Below are positions 1 through 11,600 of a stretch of 64,000 nucleotides of DNA, in pieces. A program made the translations under genes and the position numbers. The notes below the pieces were generated by a model. It had not been told where the DNA came from. It was given only the letters and a program-made list of their open reading frames with translations, and ran no database searches. The stretch is from Mikania micrantha. Taxonomy: Eukaryota; Streptophyta; Magnoliopsida; Asterales; Asteraceae. The stretch covers positions 62,208,031 through 62,272,030 of the forward strand of contig CM018682.1 of assembly GCA_009363875.1 (NCBI GenBank). Direction: 5' to 3'. Positions within the stretch are counted from its first letter, which is position 1. Each line of letters opens with the position of its first letter.

Positions 1-876
1 AGAATGGTGCTAATGACTTAAAATATCATATTGATGAACTAAAAGCTGATGTTATGAGATTAAATAAAAGATTTGATAAATTTAAATTGTTCAAACAAGA
101 AAATACAAAATTAAAGAAAGAAATTGAAGATTTGAAGATTAAATCTGAACTCCAGGAAAAGCGGATGGATGAAGATCATGTTGATATTATTAAGGAAATA
201 TTAAAGTCAATATAAAAACCTGTTGAGCGTCAAAAACAAAAGAGGAAAAGGAAAACAAGGAGGAGGTCTAGATAGTCAAGGAACTACAAGAAAAAGCCGA
301 AGAATGTCAACTTAATTGACTTATTGACTAAAGCTTTCAATGATTATTTTCAAATAAAAAATTTGAAGACAAAACATGCTTATAAACCACATCCATATAA
401 TTCAAGATATTCTGTTCCAATTATGAAACAGAATAATTACAAAATTTATTGTGGTTATAGACAAAGAATTAGAATGTTGTTTCAATCGTATACTCAATCT
501 TTTCAGCGAACTTGGAATACTCAGAGATCTGGGTTCAGTATGGGTTGAAAAAGAAGTTATAACATTAATCATGAGATTCACAAAGAAGCTGAATGCCAGT
601 TTCATGAAAATGAAACAATAATATTGAAGTCCAAACCAAAGAGGGTTTGGAAGGTTGTTAATTCTGATATCCAGACTATTGCTAAGGGGGAAACTGTTAG
701 CACATAAAGATAGTAAAAGCTTTGGGTGATTAATTATTGTTATTTGATTTCAATAATTCAGAATACAACTCATATATTTGAGAAAGAGGAGAAACAATTT
801 TAGAGTCTTGTAGATCTTGATCTGGCCTAAGAAACTTGGTGGAAGCTACCGTTTGTCTCAAACGTGCTGATCAGAG
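1..876 (+). repeat. Array unit U1 (partial, left edge): 3' half of a 2.4-kb LTR-gag unit
   Basis: The window opens inside the gag-like region; base 1 matches base 2274 of the next unit. It holds a broken gag-like tail (stop-ridden around 210-275), a short tail reading frame at 324-548, a polypurine tract AAGGGGGAAAC at 684-694 and an LTR-like end TGTTAGCACA from 695. About 110 bp present in every other unit (second polypurine tract and second TGTTAG end) is missing at the junction near 876/877. One of the most diverged copies, so an old member. Confidence 0.85.
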
Positions 877-1899
877 TATTTGAGTTGTATTTTGTATTTT
901 CCTTGAATTTCTAGTATTGGTCAAGTATTGATTGTCGATGCTGATTGGATCACTATGAGTTCCGTCGATACTAGTAGTATCGACACGTATATTGTCGATA
1001 CTATTAGTATCGGTATGTTAGTTGTCAATATTAATAGTATCGATGCTGCCGATACTAGTTGCCTATATATAGGCATGTGTTTGATTTTGTATGTAGTGCT
1101 TCTTTCACAATATTAATATTTTCTTTGAATCTAGAGAGAGAAACATTTTAGAGAGACTTTGCATTTCATTTTAATTATTAATAGTCTTGTAATCCGATCT
1201 TCATTCAATGAGAATTCAAATCATATACATTGTCTTCTTCGTCTCTTACACACACATCGACACGTTTATGGATTCTGCATGTTTTTGAGTCGAGTGATCT
1301 TAGTTTGATCCAATGCAAACGGACTTTCAAGTGGTATAAGAGACTTAGTGCTCGGTTCTAAGATCACTTTGTGTGTTTTGAATACATTCGGATTGTTGAA
1401 GATTCAAAATTTGAAAGTTTGTTGAAGATGAAAGTTTGCAGCCACGTTTTTAGACAAATTGATGATTTTCGGGCTAGGGTTGTGTATTTTTGAATTATGA
1501 AGAGATTGATATAAAATTCGACTTTTAACTCTCAAAAATAAAGATTTTAGAAGGATTTTTGTGATTTTTCGAGCTGTTTGGACTTAACAGATTTTCCCGC
1601 CAATTTCTTGCATCGATGCTATTAGTATCGGCGGAATCTTCATCGATACTATTAGTATTGGTGGAATCTTGGGTGATACTATTAGTATCGACGGAATCTT
1701 TATCGATACTATTAGTATCGGTGGAATCTTTGTAGATACTATTAGTATCGGTCGAATCTTTGTAGATACTATTAGTATCAGCATTAACTTTTTCAGATTA
1801 TTGGTATCAGCGTTGACTTTTGTAGATATTGTTAGTATCTACAAAAACAAGACTTAGAAAATCTTTCGAAGTGTTGAAAATTTTTCCTCAGGAATGCAA

Positions 1900-2671
1900 A
1901 ATAGAAAATTATTCAAGATTATCTACTTTGTTTATTAAAACGGAGATTGAAAATATGTCAAAGCTTTCGGTTCTTTACTGGCTTAGCGATTTTTTATCTT
2001 GGTATACACAATTTGAAGCGTTTCTCGTGCTTGTTGACCCGAATCTCAAAATTCAAATATTTGATGGATATTTTTAACCTAAGCTCAATGGAGTTTATAA
2101 AAATTCATCAAGATTAAATAAAGAAGAGAAAGAATGCTATGATCGTGAGAAGAATGTTTTTACCTTGCTTTCAACGGCAATCTCAAAAGATATTTTTCAG
2201 ACTTTCAAGCAGATCAAGAATTCTAAAGATCTTTGGATTGCTATAGCCAACTTGTGTGATGATTCTAAATTGAAGAATGGTACTAATGATTAAAAAGATC
2301 AGATTGATGAACTAATAGTTGAAGTTATGAGATTAAATAAAAGATATGATAAATTTAAATTGTTTAAACATGAAAATACAAGATTAAAGAAAGAAATTGA
2401 AGATTTGAAGGTAAAATCTGAACTCCATGAAAAGCGGATGGATGAAGATCATGTTGATATTTCTAAGGAAATATTCAAGTCAATATCCAAGCCTGTTGAG
2501 TGTCAGAAACAAAAGAGGAAAAGGAAAACAAGGAGGATGTCAAGAAAGTCAAGGAACAACAAGAAAAAGACAAAGAATGTCAACTTAATTGACTTATTGA
2601 CTAAAGCTTTCAATGAATATTTTCAAATAAAAAATATGAAGAAAAAACATGTTTATAAACCGCATCCATAT
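1900..2671 (+). pseudogene. Degraded gag-like gene of array unit U2, split by element A
   Basis: Homologous to the 213-codon gag-like ORF of the younger units but without its ATG (ATA) and with TAA stops near 2075 and 2291. The segment 2327-2671 is open and includes the lysine/arginine-rich tail and the motif LTKAFNEYFQIKN, joined in one frame. Element A enters at the CATAT at 2667-2671, and the rest of the gene lies from 27851 onward. No protease or reverse transcriptase is attached. Confidence 0.75.
2667..2671. repeat. Target-site duplication (left) of element A, CATAT
   Basis: CATAT directly precedes the TG of the left LTR and recurs directly after the CA of the right LTR at 27846-27850. 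In uninterrupted units the site is a single CATAT in the sequence CCATATAAATCAAG, which confirms a 5-bp duplication. Confidence 0.95.
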
Positions 2672-3141
2672 TGTAGATCTACTGAATTTGATCTTGATCG
2701 TATAACAGAATCCTATGAACAATCAAATATATGCGGAATCTATATCTGTTCTATAAGAATCAAAGAAGAACAAGCATTCCAATAATCATCTTTAATTCAT
2801 TAATCAATAAGAATTGATCACAATTCTCACACAGAGAATACACACAGAATTTCCAGAGGTTTTCTAAAGTTATGACAAAATCAGACAAACCTACAATTTA
2901 TACAGACTGTCAGAGGAACCTATTCTAGTCGAATCCTTAGGTTCACCAGCCGAACCTTGAGGTTCGTTGGACGAACCTACACAGTCAAACCAATAGGTTC
3001 GCCGAACCTCCCAAGGTTATAGATTCGTCAAACCTATTAGTGATGATAGGTTCGTGGGCCTGATGAACCTCAGCCAAACCTCACTAACTTTCTATAATTT
3101 ACATGTTTTGATAAGCAATCTATTACAAATATATACTAACA
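2672..3141 (-). repeat. Element A 3' LTR (470 bp)
   Basis: Starts TGTAGATCTACT and ends TATACTAACA, matching the right copy at 27342-27845. It is the 3' LTR because the polypurine tract abuts its inner edge at 3142. A TATAAA on the minus strand lies at 2897-2902. The inner third is studded with CGAACCT / AGGTTCG heptamers in both orientations. It lacks two short stretches of about 15-19 bp present in the 5' LTR. Confidence 0.93.
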
Positions 3142-3157
3142 AACTCCCCCTTAATAG
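3142..3157 (-). promoter_or_regulatory. Element A polypurine tract (plus-strand primer site)
   Basis: On the minus strand CTATTAAGGGGGAGTT lies directly before the 3' LTR. A purine run ending in GGGGGAG(TT) at this position is the standard plus-strand priming site of plant copia elements, and the nested element B has a very similar GGGGGAGTT. Confidence 0.85.
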
Positions 3158-3269
3158 TTGCTATCAAAAACTTCAATCTTCATCTTCATTCTTCACTTTG
3201 AACTCCACTTGTTTCTCCACAAACATTATCAACAGCACGAATAACTACAGATCTTGGAATCTTAGATAA

Positions 3270-6200
3270 TCATTCATCTTCCAGCATGGCATCTCTATTA
3301 TCCATCTCCTTTTGTACTTTCATCAGCTCTACATACAAATAGTCAACATCTTCCCAGTTACATCCAGAATGTATACCCAGAGTATAACACATCCGAGCAA
3401 TTGTTTGAAATTGAATTCCCATGTCTTTATAACTGATTCCACCCTCATGATATCCTTCATTAGCAAAGATCTCAGCCACATTCAACAAATCAATATCTTC
3501 TTTTGAACAGTTGACTATCCAAACAGGATCCAACATCCTAATCACCCTCCATTGTTCTTCTTGTCTCAACAGAATCACAGCTTCAGATGTCTTTTCATCA
3601 TAGAACCAGAATTTGAAATAAGAATTCCAATTCTATTCTATCTTCCTCAACCTTGGTCTTTTAAAAACTTTAGACTTTGAATATACATGCAACCTATCTT
3701 TTACTTGAGGAGACAACAAACTCCACCCAGATTTAGCCTCCTTCTTTAATAACTTCTCAAATGTATCATTATGTTTAGTCTGAATGGGCTTTATCATCTT
3801 TAATCGGGATAATTGCATACACTCAAAAGATGGTAAGGACATCATATCTAATGCTTTCCAAAATAATGGCATCCATCAGTCCTTTTGACTACATAACAAC
3901 CTTTTTCCTTTATGCTTCCTAACCATAGCTAACAATTCTTCCTAGCATTTTTGACTTAGATCCAATCTTGAATCTTGTAAATTGTTTAGCTTGGTCGTCT
4001 TGAACTTTATCTTCTATGACTTCAATCATTTGCTTAAAGATGTACAAGTGATCAACTATGTACTTGTTTTCATCTTGATTCTCCTTCCATAATTCCATGT
4101 AAGTCTTTTCTTTTATCTGAGCCATTGTTGTTTTTGGTACACCTCCTTGAACTTCAAGATCAAAAATCTTCTTTAAAGTTTGCAGATTGTACAAGTTTTC
4201 ATCCATAGGATCATCTTGTTCAAAATCAAATACTTGATCTGAATCAACTTCAAACATATCATAGAAATCATTTCTTGAATAACCACCAACAATTTCTCCT
4301 TCCTCCAAGTCTTTGTCTTCAGATATTTCAACAAACATTCTCTACAAATGAATATCAGAATGTTGTTTAAACAAATCAAGAAAAGTAGGCAGAGAATAAT
4401 CAATAATCTTCTTTGGATATTCCATTTCAATCAAATCTTCAACATCAACATCTATACAATCTCTAGCCTTATCAGAAGAAACAAATGAAAATGGAGTAGC
4501 ATCAAGAAAAATCTTGGAAGGATTATAAACCATGATAGCACCAGTTGTTGAATTCAAACCGCCTGATCCACCTGCTCCTCTCACATCACCATCATCATCT
4601 TCATCATCAAAATAAGTATTCAAGCTTGGATGTTCATCAACATCTGAATCATCATAGTCAATCTTCTTATCTTCCTCTTCATCATCATCAATATTCACAT
4701 ACACTTGCTCAGCACCAGTATCTTCAGCTTGAGAATCCTTGACTTCAACATCATCAATCTTTTTCTTCAATTCTTGATTTTTTTTCTTTAACACATCAAT
4801 GTCAATTCTATGTTGAGTAGTCAAAGCCTCCAAAGAAAGAATTCTGTCATTTAACAACTTCTTCTCAACTGCATCTTCTTCTTTCCACTTCATTAACTGA
4901 GAAATTTGACTTTTCAGAACATCAAGATCACTTGAGCTTGAAGAAGAAGGTTGATCAGTTACAACTTTCTCCTTTTCCATCTTATACTGATCAAACTCTT
5001 TTGATAAAATAGAAATCCTTCTTCTAATCTCAGAGTCATCATAACCTATAGAGAAGTTTAGATCCAAGTCATTTAAACCTTCAAATAAAGACTCTCCTCT
5101 AGAAGTAGAAGCATCTTGAAATGAAGCAGTTGCTTGAAAAGATGTAGTCACGGTTGTAGCATCCATGAAAGAAGGAACAAAAGTAGCAACATTCACAAAC
5201 TCAGGTGTTTGCACAAAAGAATTTGTCTGCATGTGAACTGGTGATGTAGTAGCCTTTGCTTGAACTGTTGTAGCCACTGAAACATATTTAGAAATCTGAA
5301 TAGACTCTGGTGTAGAAGAAGATGATACAATAATCCTTGGAGCTTTAGTCTTCTTCTTCTTAGACATCTTAGCCATCCTCTTCCTTTTCTTTGGCCTTGA
5401 AGTTTCAGGCTCTTCCACTGTAAAACTAGGATCAGCTTCTTCTCTATCTTCTTGACTTTGATGTTGAACTGATCTTTTCTTCAATCTTTTAATCACAGTA
5501 CTACCTCTTACAATATTCTCTAATTTAGACTCTATTTCTGTAGACTCTACATCTTCATCATCAACTTCAACATTCTCAGCATCAACATGAGCAGAAGTAG
5601 TATCTTCCTGTTGTCTTTGTTCTCCTTGTTGATCTGGAAATATAACCTGTAGAGGAACCAGTGTAGAAGGTGTTACACTTGGCTCTTGAGCTTGATCTTG
5701 ACTTTGTGGTTGTGACTGAGAAGACTGAGCTTGTGACTTCCTTGTTTGTTGTCTAGGAGGAGGAGGTGGTGGTTGTTGTTGGTCATCATCATTATCACTG
5801 AACAATTCACTGTCAGAACTAGAATCTTCATGCCTCCACGCCTCATTCTCAGGAGCAACATAGTTAGCTCTTGCATAATGGCATACTAACTCTTTAACCA
5901 AAATATCATCACTGCTCTTCTGATAGATTTTGACCTGACCAAGACTAGAGTCAGTCATATGCTTTAACTTGAGATGATCAGCAGCAACTCTAGGAAGATT
6001 TTGCTCTGGAAATCTCTCATCTATCAACATCTGAACAAATCTGGGATACATGTAGAATCTATCCTTTGCTTTGGTGATGTTCTCAAACATATATCTGAAA
6101 ATCATCGGTGAGAAATTGAACGGTTTGTTCAAAATCAAAGCCACCATAGCCAACCTCATCAGATCTCTGAGCTCATCAAACGTTCCCTTCCTCATACTCA

Positions 6201-6636
6201 AACAATGCAAAAATACACGAGCCAGCAGCTTGTACTGTAGAGGAAGTTTTCCTTTCTTGATAGAACTCTCAGTATATACTCCAAAATATCGAATCCTCAG
6301 AAAGCAACCCTTGATACATCTTTCTGGAATAAGTGTCATCCCAGCAGGTTCTCCACCGAACTGTAATACTCTTCTAATGTCTGCTTCAGTAACTCGAATT
6401 GGTTGACCAAGCACATTCGCATCAATAACATATTCTTCATCCACAGTAATTAACCTTGCTGATTCCCAGAAGCTTTGAACATGAGATCTATAGATCTGAC
6501 AAGAATTTGATATCGCATGATAAATCCATGAGCGCCTCAGAAACTCAATCATAGGCCTGAAATCTTTGCCATTCTTGGTGGTAGGATCCAGATACGCACA
6601 TAGATTATGTTTATCTCCAAATGTAAGATTCGCCAT
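3270..6636 (-). pseudogene. Element A envelope-like gene (Sirevirus extra ORF), broken near its 3' end
   Basis: Begins at the ATG at 6636 (MANLTFGD...). The first 764 codons to 4342 are open. They show a conserved N-terminal domain (residues about 1-253, with YMYPRFVQMLIDE resembling LLYPRFIMAIIEK in element B), an acidic/Gln/Pro-rich linker, a basic cluster RPKKRKRMAKMSKKKK at about 414-429, a predicted coiled coil at about 570-633, then an acidic stretch. A single in-frame TAG at 4342-4344 follows; the same frame stays open to 3919, then the frame changes, with a TGA at 3876-3878 and a TAG at 3633-3635. The end near 3270 gives a total span like the 1,063 codons of B. Called envelope-like by position and family convention only; no membrane segment is evident downstream of the ATG. 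Upstream of the ATG is an excellent splice-acceptor-like tract. Confidence 0.8.
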
Positions 6637-6712
6637 TTCTACAATCAGAAAGAAAACAAAATTAAAACAAAATTTTAAAAAAATAAATAAAACAAAATTT
6701 CTAAGTGTTGAA
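6637..6712 (-). promoter_or_regulatory. Splice-acceptor-like U-rich tract directly before the envelope-like ATG of element A
   Basis: Reading the minus strand, about 60 nt of T-rich sequence ends TTTTCTTTCTGATTGTAG, with the AG at 6640-6639 and the envelope-like ATG starting at 6636. A long U-rich tract ending in GTAG is what plant spliceosomes use as a 3' splice site, so a spliced subgenomic mRNA for the envelope-like gene is plausible. Use of the site is inference. Confidence 0.5.
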
Positions 6713-7934
6713 AGCAGCGAACCCTCTGTGCCGAACCTAAGTCTAGACGAACCTGTTGTTAAGACAAACCTATTCAACCTAACAAACCTTTAATGAACGA
6801 ACCTTCATAACACACGAACCTTCTGGTCAAACGAACCTTGACCAACAAAGGTTCGGTTCTCTGACATTCAGAGGTTCGTCCCGAACCTATCAAGTTCAAA
6901 CGAACCTTTAAGATTCTAGTGAACCTAAGTTCATTCAACGAACCTAAATCCAGTTCAAAATCAAATTATCAAATCTACGAATTAGATCAAAATATTGTTA
7001 TCCAGAGGTTCGCCATTAACATATGAACAAGATTAATGAAAACATTTTGTCTAGAACTTAGATTTTAACATGTTTTAACTCAACAACACAGGTTAAACTA
7101 AACTATCCTAAAACCAGTCATATCTTCTGATTTAGCCGGTCAATCTCCAAGATTTTTACCTATAAATGATCACAGGACAATTTCGAATCAAATGAAATCA
7201 GGCAAAATGTTTCTGAGATCCTTAATCAAAAAATCGAAAATACACAGTTGCAGGTTCGGTGATAGCTTTTGATGAAAGTGACGAACGTATCACACGAACC
7301 TGTTCTTATACGAACCTGTTAACAAACCTTTTTGACGAACCTATCCAACATACCTATTGGACGAACCTTTCAGGCGAACCTCCAAGCAAACCTTTTGAAA
7401 TTCAATTTTATTTAAAATTTTAAACAAATCAATGTTTTAATGTTTCAAAGTCAAAACAAATAATCAAATATTATTGATTTAACATCAGATAAAACAAAAA
7501 TCTTTTGTATTTTTAAATTTTTTAAAAACAAACAAACAAACTACAATTTTATCAACTCTAACTATGAACTATAAACTAGCAAAACACACACATATTTTTG
7601 TTTGAGAAAGATCTAGACATGAGATCATATTGTATTACAATTTTCAACACACCTGATTGAATTAATGAATAAATTTATCAGCAAATTAGAATTCAAAGAT
7701 GATTGTCAGTATAATTATCCTCTTTAAGTTTAATTACTTAGTTAACATATCAATTGAAAACAAAACCATCAAATACCTTATAATATCCATTTACTTGAAC
7801 ACATCCCCGTTTTGTGAATAACTAATTAAACACAAATGTTCTTGAAATTAATTACTTTAATTTTAACTAGCTTGATCATGTAAAAATAAATAGAATTTCT
7901 TTTAAAACAACAAAATGTAAAACAATTTGAATTT

Positions 7935-7995
7935 GTTCAAAATCTTGGAATCAAGGTTGATACTTTTGTATACTCAGATGATCCAGAAAATGAAC
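7935..7995. other. Stem-loop 1 of 3 in the element A spacer
   Basis: GTTCAAAATCTTGGA (7935-7949) pairs with TCCAGAAAATGAAC (7982-7995) in 5, 3 and 3 bp blocks separated by an internal loop and a bulge. The apical part contains GATAC and GTATAC around a short loop, followed by CAGA. It is the weakest stem of the three. Confidence 0.5.
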
Positions 7996-8010
7996 TAAAC
8001 AATAATTTAA

Positions 8011-8073
8011 GATTAAGCTTTTAACAATCAGATCGATATTTTCATATACGTAGAGATTGTCCAAATCTTAATC
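8011..8073. other. Stem-loop 2 of 3 in the element A spacer
   Basis: GATTAAG pairs perfectly with CTTAATC, then CTTT faces AAAT with three pairs, then ACAATC pairs with GATTGT, giving 16 pairs out of 19 positions. The apical motif is TCGATAT, a four-base loop, ATATACGTAGA. Relative to loops 1 and 3, both sides of the small apical helix have changed (C to T and G to A), which keeps pairing. Confidence 0.6.
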
Positions 8074-8098
8074 AGAACCAAGAAAACAAATTAGAATT

Positions 8099-8161
8099 GT
8101 TTAAAGCTATAAAAATCAGGTCGATACGTAAGTATACGCAGAGAATGTTTCAGCTTTAAAC
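8099..8161. other. Stem-loop 3 of 3 in the element A spacer
   Basis: GTTTAAAGCT (8099-8108) and AGCTTTAAAC (8152-8161) form a perfect 10-bp stem. The apical part reads GGTCGATAC, GTAA, GTATACGCAGA, the same layout as loops 1 and 2 although the basal stems of the three are unrelated in sequence. Confidence 0.6.
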
Positions 8162-8378
8162 TAAAATAAAAGAAAAACAAATTCAGAATTTCTTTTTTAA
8201 AAAAATAAACACATGATCAAAACTTGTAGCTTGACTTATGTTCAAGAAACATTTTGTAAAATTAATCACCACTCATCCAGGACAAAACTAAGTACTGTAT
8301 TCTAAGCATCTGTTTCTCATAAATCATGATCAAAATTTTGTCAAAAGTTATCTTAACTAAGTTATAAACCTACCAACA

Positions 8379-8430
8379 TATCATACTAAGTAATTGTAAT
8401 TGCTCTTTATGTTTAAATTCTAGTATGATA
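8379..8430. other. Fourth hairpin in the element A spacer
   Basis: TATCATACTA (8379-8388) and TAGTATGATA (8421-8430) form a perfect 10-bp stem around a 32-nt loop. The loop does not carry the motif shared by the three upstream stem-loops. It lies about 180 bp from the 3' end of pol. Confidence 0.45.
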
Positions 8431-8613
8431 CAGATGTGCTTCCAATTGCAAACAATGTGCTATCATTTCTCACTTGGTCGAATCAATTTCTCAGATTTTA
8501 ATTTTTTTTAAAATGTTTTTGTGTTTTTGATTTTTCAAATGTTTTTGTATTTTTCAAAATTTTCTCCCCCTAAAAACTATAACACAAAACAATAAAAATT
8601 AGAATATTTGATG

Positions 8614-11600
8614 TTAATTCAATAACATTGATTTTGAAGGAAGTTGATTAGTAATTACCTCACCCATGAACCGAATGCCATTTAATTTGAGCAAATACTC
8701 AAAACGGTTTTTATCAAAAGCCGTGGTGAGAAGGTCTGCTCTTTGCTCATTTGTACGTGTCTTCACCACATCAATAAGTTTCTTTTCATAGCAATCGCGT
8801 ATGAAATGAAACCTAATATCAATGTGTTTAGAACGTGAGTGATACACATGATTCTTTGTTATAGCAATAGCAACCTCATTATCAACATAAATTGGGGTTG
8901 TCAGAAAATTCAAACCATAGTCTCTCATCTGTTGTTGTATCCACAAAACTTATGAACAGCAACTGGCAGCCGCTACATACTTAGCCTCCTAGGTTGAAGT
9001 AGCAATAGATGTTTGCTTTTTGAACTGCCAAGAAACTAAATGCTCCCCTAAAAATTGTGCACCTCTAGTTGTGGATTTCGCATCTATCTTACATCCTCCA
9101 TAGTCGGAGTCACTGTAGGCATTGAACGAAAAGTTATCATCCTTAGGATACCACAGACCGGTGTCTGGTGTACCCTTCAGATAACGAAGAATTATCTTGA
9201 CTGCAATTAGATGTGACACTTTAGGTTTTGATTGATATCGAGCACATGTACTTGTAGCAAATACAATATCTGTTCTTGAGGCAGTCAGGTACATCAAACT
9301 TCCAATCATTCCACGATACAAAGTAGCATCAATTATCTCCCCCTTAATATCAGGCTCAATCCCGTGATTAGGCTGAATGGGCGTGGAAATCGATTTTGAA
9401 TCAAGCATGCTAAACCTTTTTAGCACATCTTGAATATATTTTGTCTGATGAATGAAGATTCATCATCAGTTTGATCAATTTGCAAACCCAGGAAAAATTT
9501 GATGTCTGACATGTCACTCATTTAAAATTTCTCAATCATCATCTCTTTAAACTCCAAACACAGTTGTTCATCGGTAGATCCAAAGATAATATCATTTACA
9601 TAGATCTGAACAAGAATAATATCCTTGTCCTTTTCTTGATAAAACAATGTTTTGTCATTCTGACCCCTATTGAACCCGTGTTCAATAAGGTGAGTCGATA
9701 ATGTCTCATACCAGGCACGCGGAGCCTGATGTAGACCATACAGTGCTTTGTCCAAGAGGTAAACCTGATCCCGGTGGATAGGATCCTCAAATCCCGGTGG
9801 CTGAAAAACACACACTGTTTCCTTCAAAGAACCATACAGAAATGCAGACTTGACATCCAACTGAAAAACTTTGAATTTCTTGTGAGCAGCAAAAGCAAGA
9901 AAAAGTCGAATTGCTTCTAGCCGCGCCACAGGTGCAAACACTTCATCATAATCAATTCCTTCAACTTGTTTGAAACCTTGAACCACTAAACGAGTTTTGT
10001 TTCGAACAATTATGCCTCGATCATCTCGTTTGCATCTGAGTACCCATCTAGTACCAATTTTCTTCTCTCCTTTTGGCAAATCAACCAAATGCCAAACCCC
10101 CAACTTCTTATACTGATTAAACTCTTCTTGCATAGCCTCCACCCATGCAGGCTCACGCAACGCTTCAGTCACAGTCTTTGGCTTATCTGTGAAATAAATG
10201 CAGAATGCATCCAGAGCTCTTGACTGCCATGAGTTCTTTCTAACTCCACATACAAACTCTCCTCATTTGTGACCTGATGTCGTGTCTGTACTCCAGCAGA
10301 TGGATTTCCAATGATCAGATCAACAGGATGATGTACATGAACTCTAGTGACAGGCACTTGCGGGACATCCACATTATGATCAAGATTTGTAATATTCTGA
10401 TCAGTGTCTTGATCATGAGAAATAGCATCTTCAAAATCATCATGATCATCATCAGATGACCAATCATCATTAATTACTTCTGAAACACCTTCCTCATGTG
10501 GATTATAATTTCCATCTTCAGAATTATGAGAAATACCTTGATCTTCAGAATTCTGCAAATCATATAGCATTTGTAAGGTTATTTCATCATCAGAAACATT
10601 TGGAGACATTTTAAAAGACTCAAACAGTTTATCATAATCAAAAAGCCAATCTGGTCTTTTCCGTCTGGTATAGGTGTATGTCTTTGAACATCCACATGAT
10701 ACCATAATTCGACAACACCCGTATGTTTATTAAACACACGTTTGTTAGGAAGACCGTAGCCAAGAAAGAAACCCTCTTCAACTTTAGAATTGAATTTGGA
10801 ATCTTTCTTTAGCATGGTACAAGGAGCCCCAAAAGGTTCCAAGTGTTCCAAATTAGGTTTTCGATTTTGAAGCAATTCATAACATGTTATATTGTATCTT
10901 TTAACAATTAACACTCTGTTAAGAGTAAAACAAGCTGTAGCCACAACTTCAATCCAAAATGTAATGGGGAGTTTAGAATCAGCGAGCATCGTTCTTGCAG
11001 ACTCAATCAACGTTCTGTTCTTTCTTTCAGCTACAACATTCATTTGGGGTTCATATGGTGCACTGAATTGCTGCTGAATGCCCTTTGAATCACAAAATTC
11101 GTCCATTTGATGATTCTTAAACTCAGTCCCATTATCTGAACGTAGACACCTTACTCTCAACTTATATAAAGTCTCCAACCAGTTAATCAACAACACAAAA
11201 TTTTCATAAGTTTCATATTTATGCTTTAAAAACATTACCCATGTAAATCTAGAAAAGTCATCAGTCACCACAAAACAATAAGATTCACCACCTATACTTT
11301 TCACATTGATTGGTCCAAACAAATCCATGTGAAGAAGTTCAAGTGGCTTATCAATAGAAAACATTGTCTTTGTTTTGTGTGACTTCCTTTTCTGTTTACC
11401 CTTCTTGCACGACACACACACATTAGGAAGTTTAAAGTGTTTAACCGGTACACCCTCAACTAAATGATTGTGTACAAGATGATTCATCTTCCTAATATGA
11501 ATATGTCCCATCCGTCGATGCCAAGAACGTTTATCTTACTCTGTTGCCTTGGACACCAAACAAGTCTCCACATTATTCACCGTATCCGCCTTCGCCATGT

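Larger units (their letters stand above)
877..2671 (+). repeat. Array unit U2, left part, interrupted by element A
   Basis: The LTR-like segment (877-1329, 5' end lost) keeps the palindromic TATA region (TGCCTATATATAGGCA near 1060) and ends CA before a PBS-like TGGTATAAGAGA at 1332-1343. The 30-bp palindrome repeats lie at about 1613-1850. The gag-like ATG is changed to ATA near 1910, and stops follow (2077, 2291). From 2327 to 2671 the frame is open and passes without a stop through the place where all younger units have TAA, so this copy shows the ancestral reading of the gag tail. The unit resumes at 27851 after element A. Confidence 0.85.
6713..8613 (-). other. Element A pol-to-envelope spacer with heptamer field and stem-loops
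   Basis: About 1.9 kb without a gene. From about 6726 to 7395 it carries some twenty copies of CGAACCT / AGGTTCG, the heptamer that also fills the LTR and the 5' leader. From 7400 it is A/T-rich, with three related stem-loops (7935-8161), a fourth hairpin (8379-8430) and an additional polypurine-like AGGGGGAGAAA on the minus strand at about 8563-8573. Extra polypurine tracts are a known Sirevirus trait. Confidence 0.75.

Noticed and set aside
9335..9350. Additional polypurine tract in element A (GGGGGAG on the minus strand)
   Set aside because: Inside the RNase H-proximal coding region; explained by codons and not next to an LTR or structural signal.
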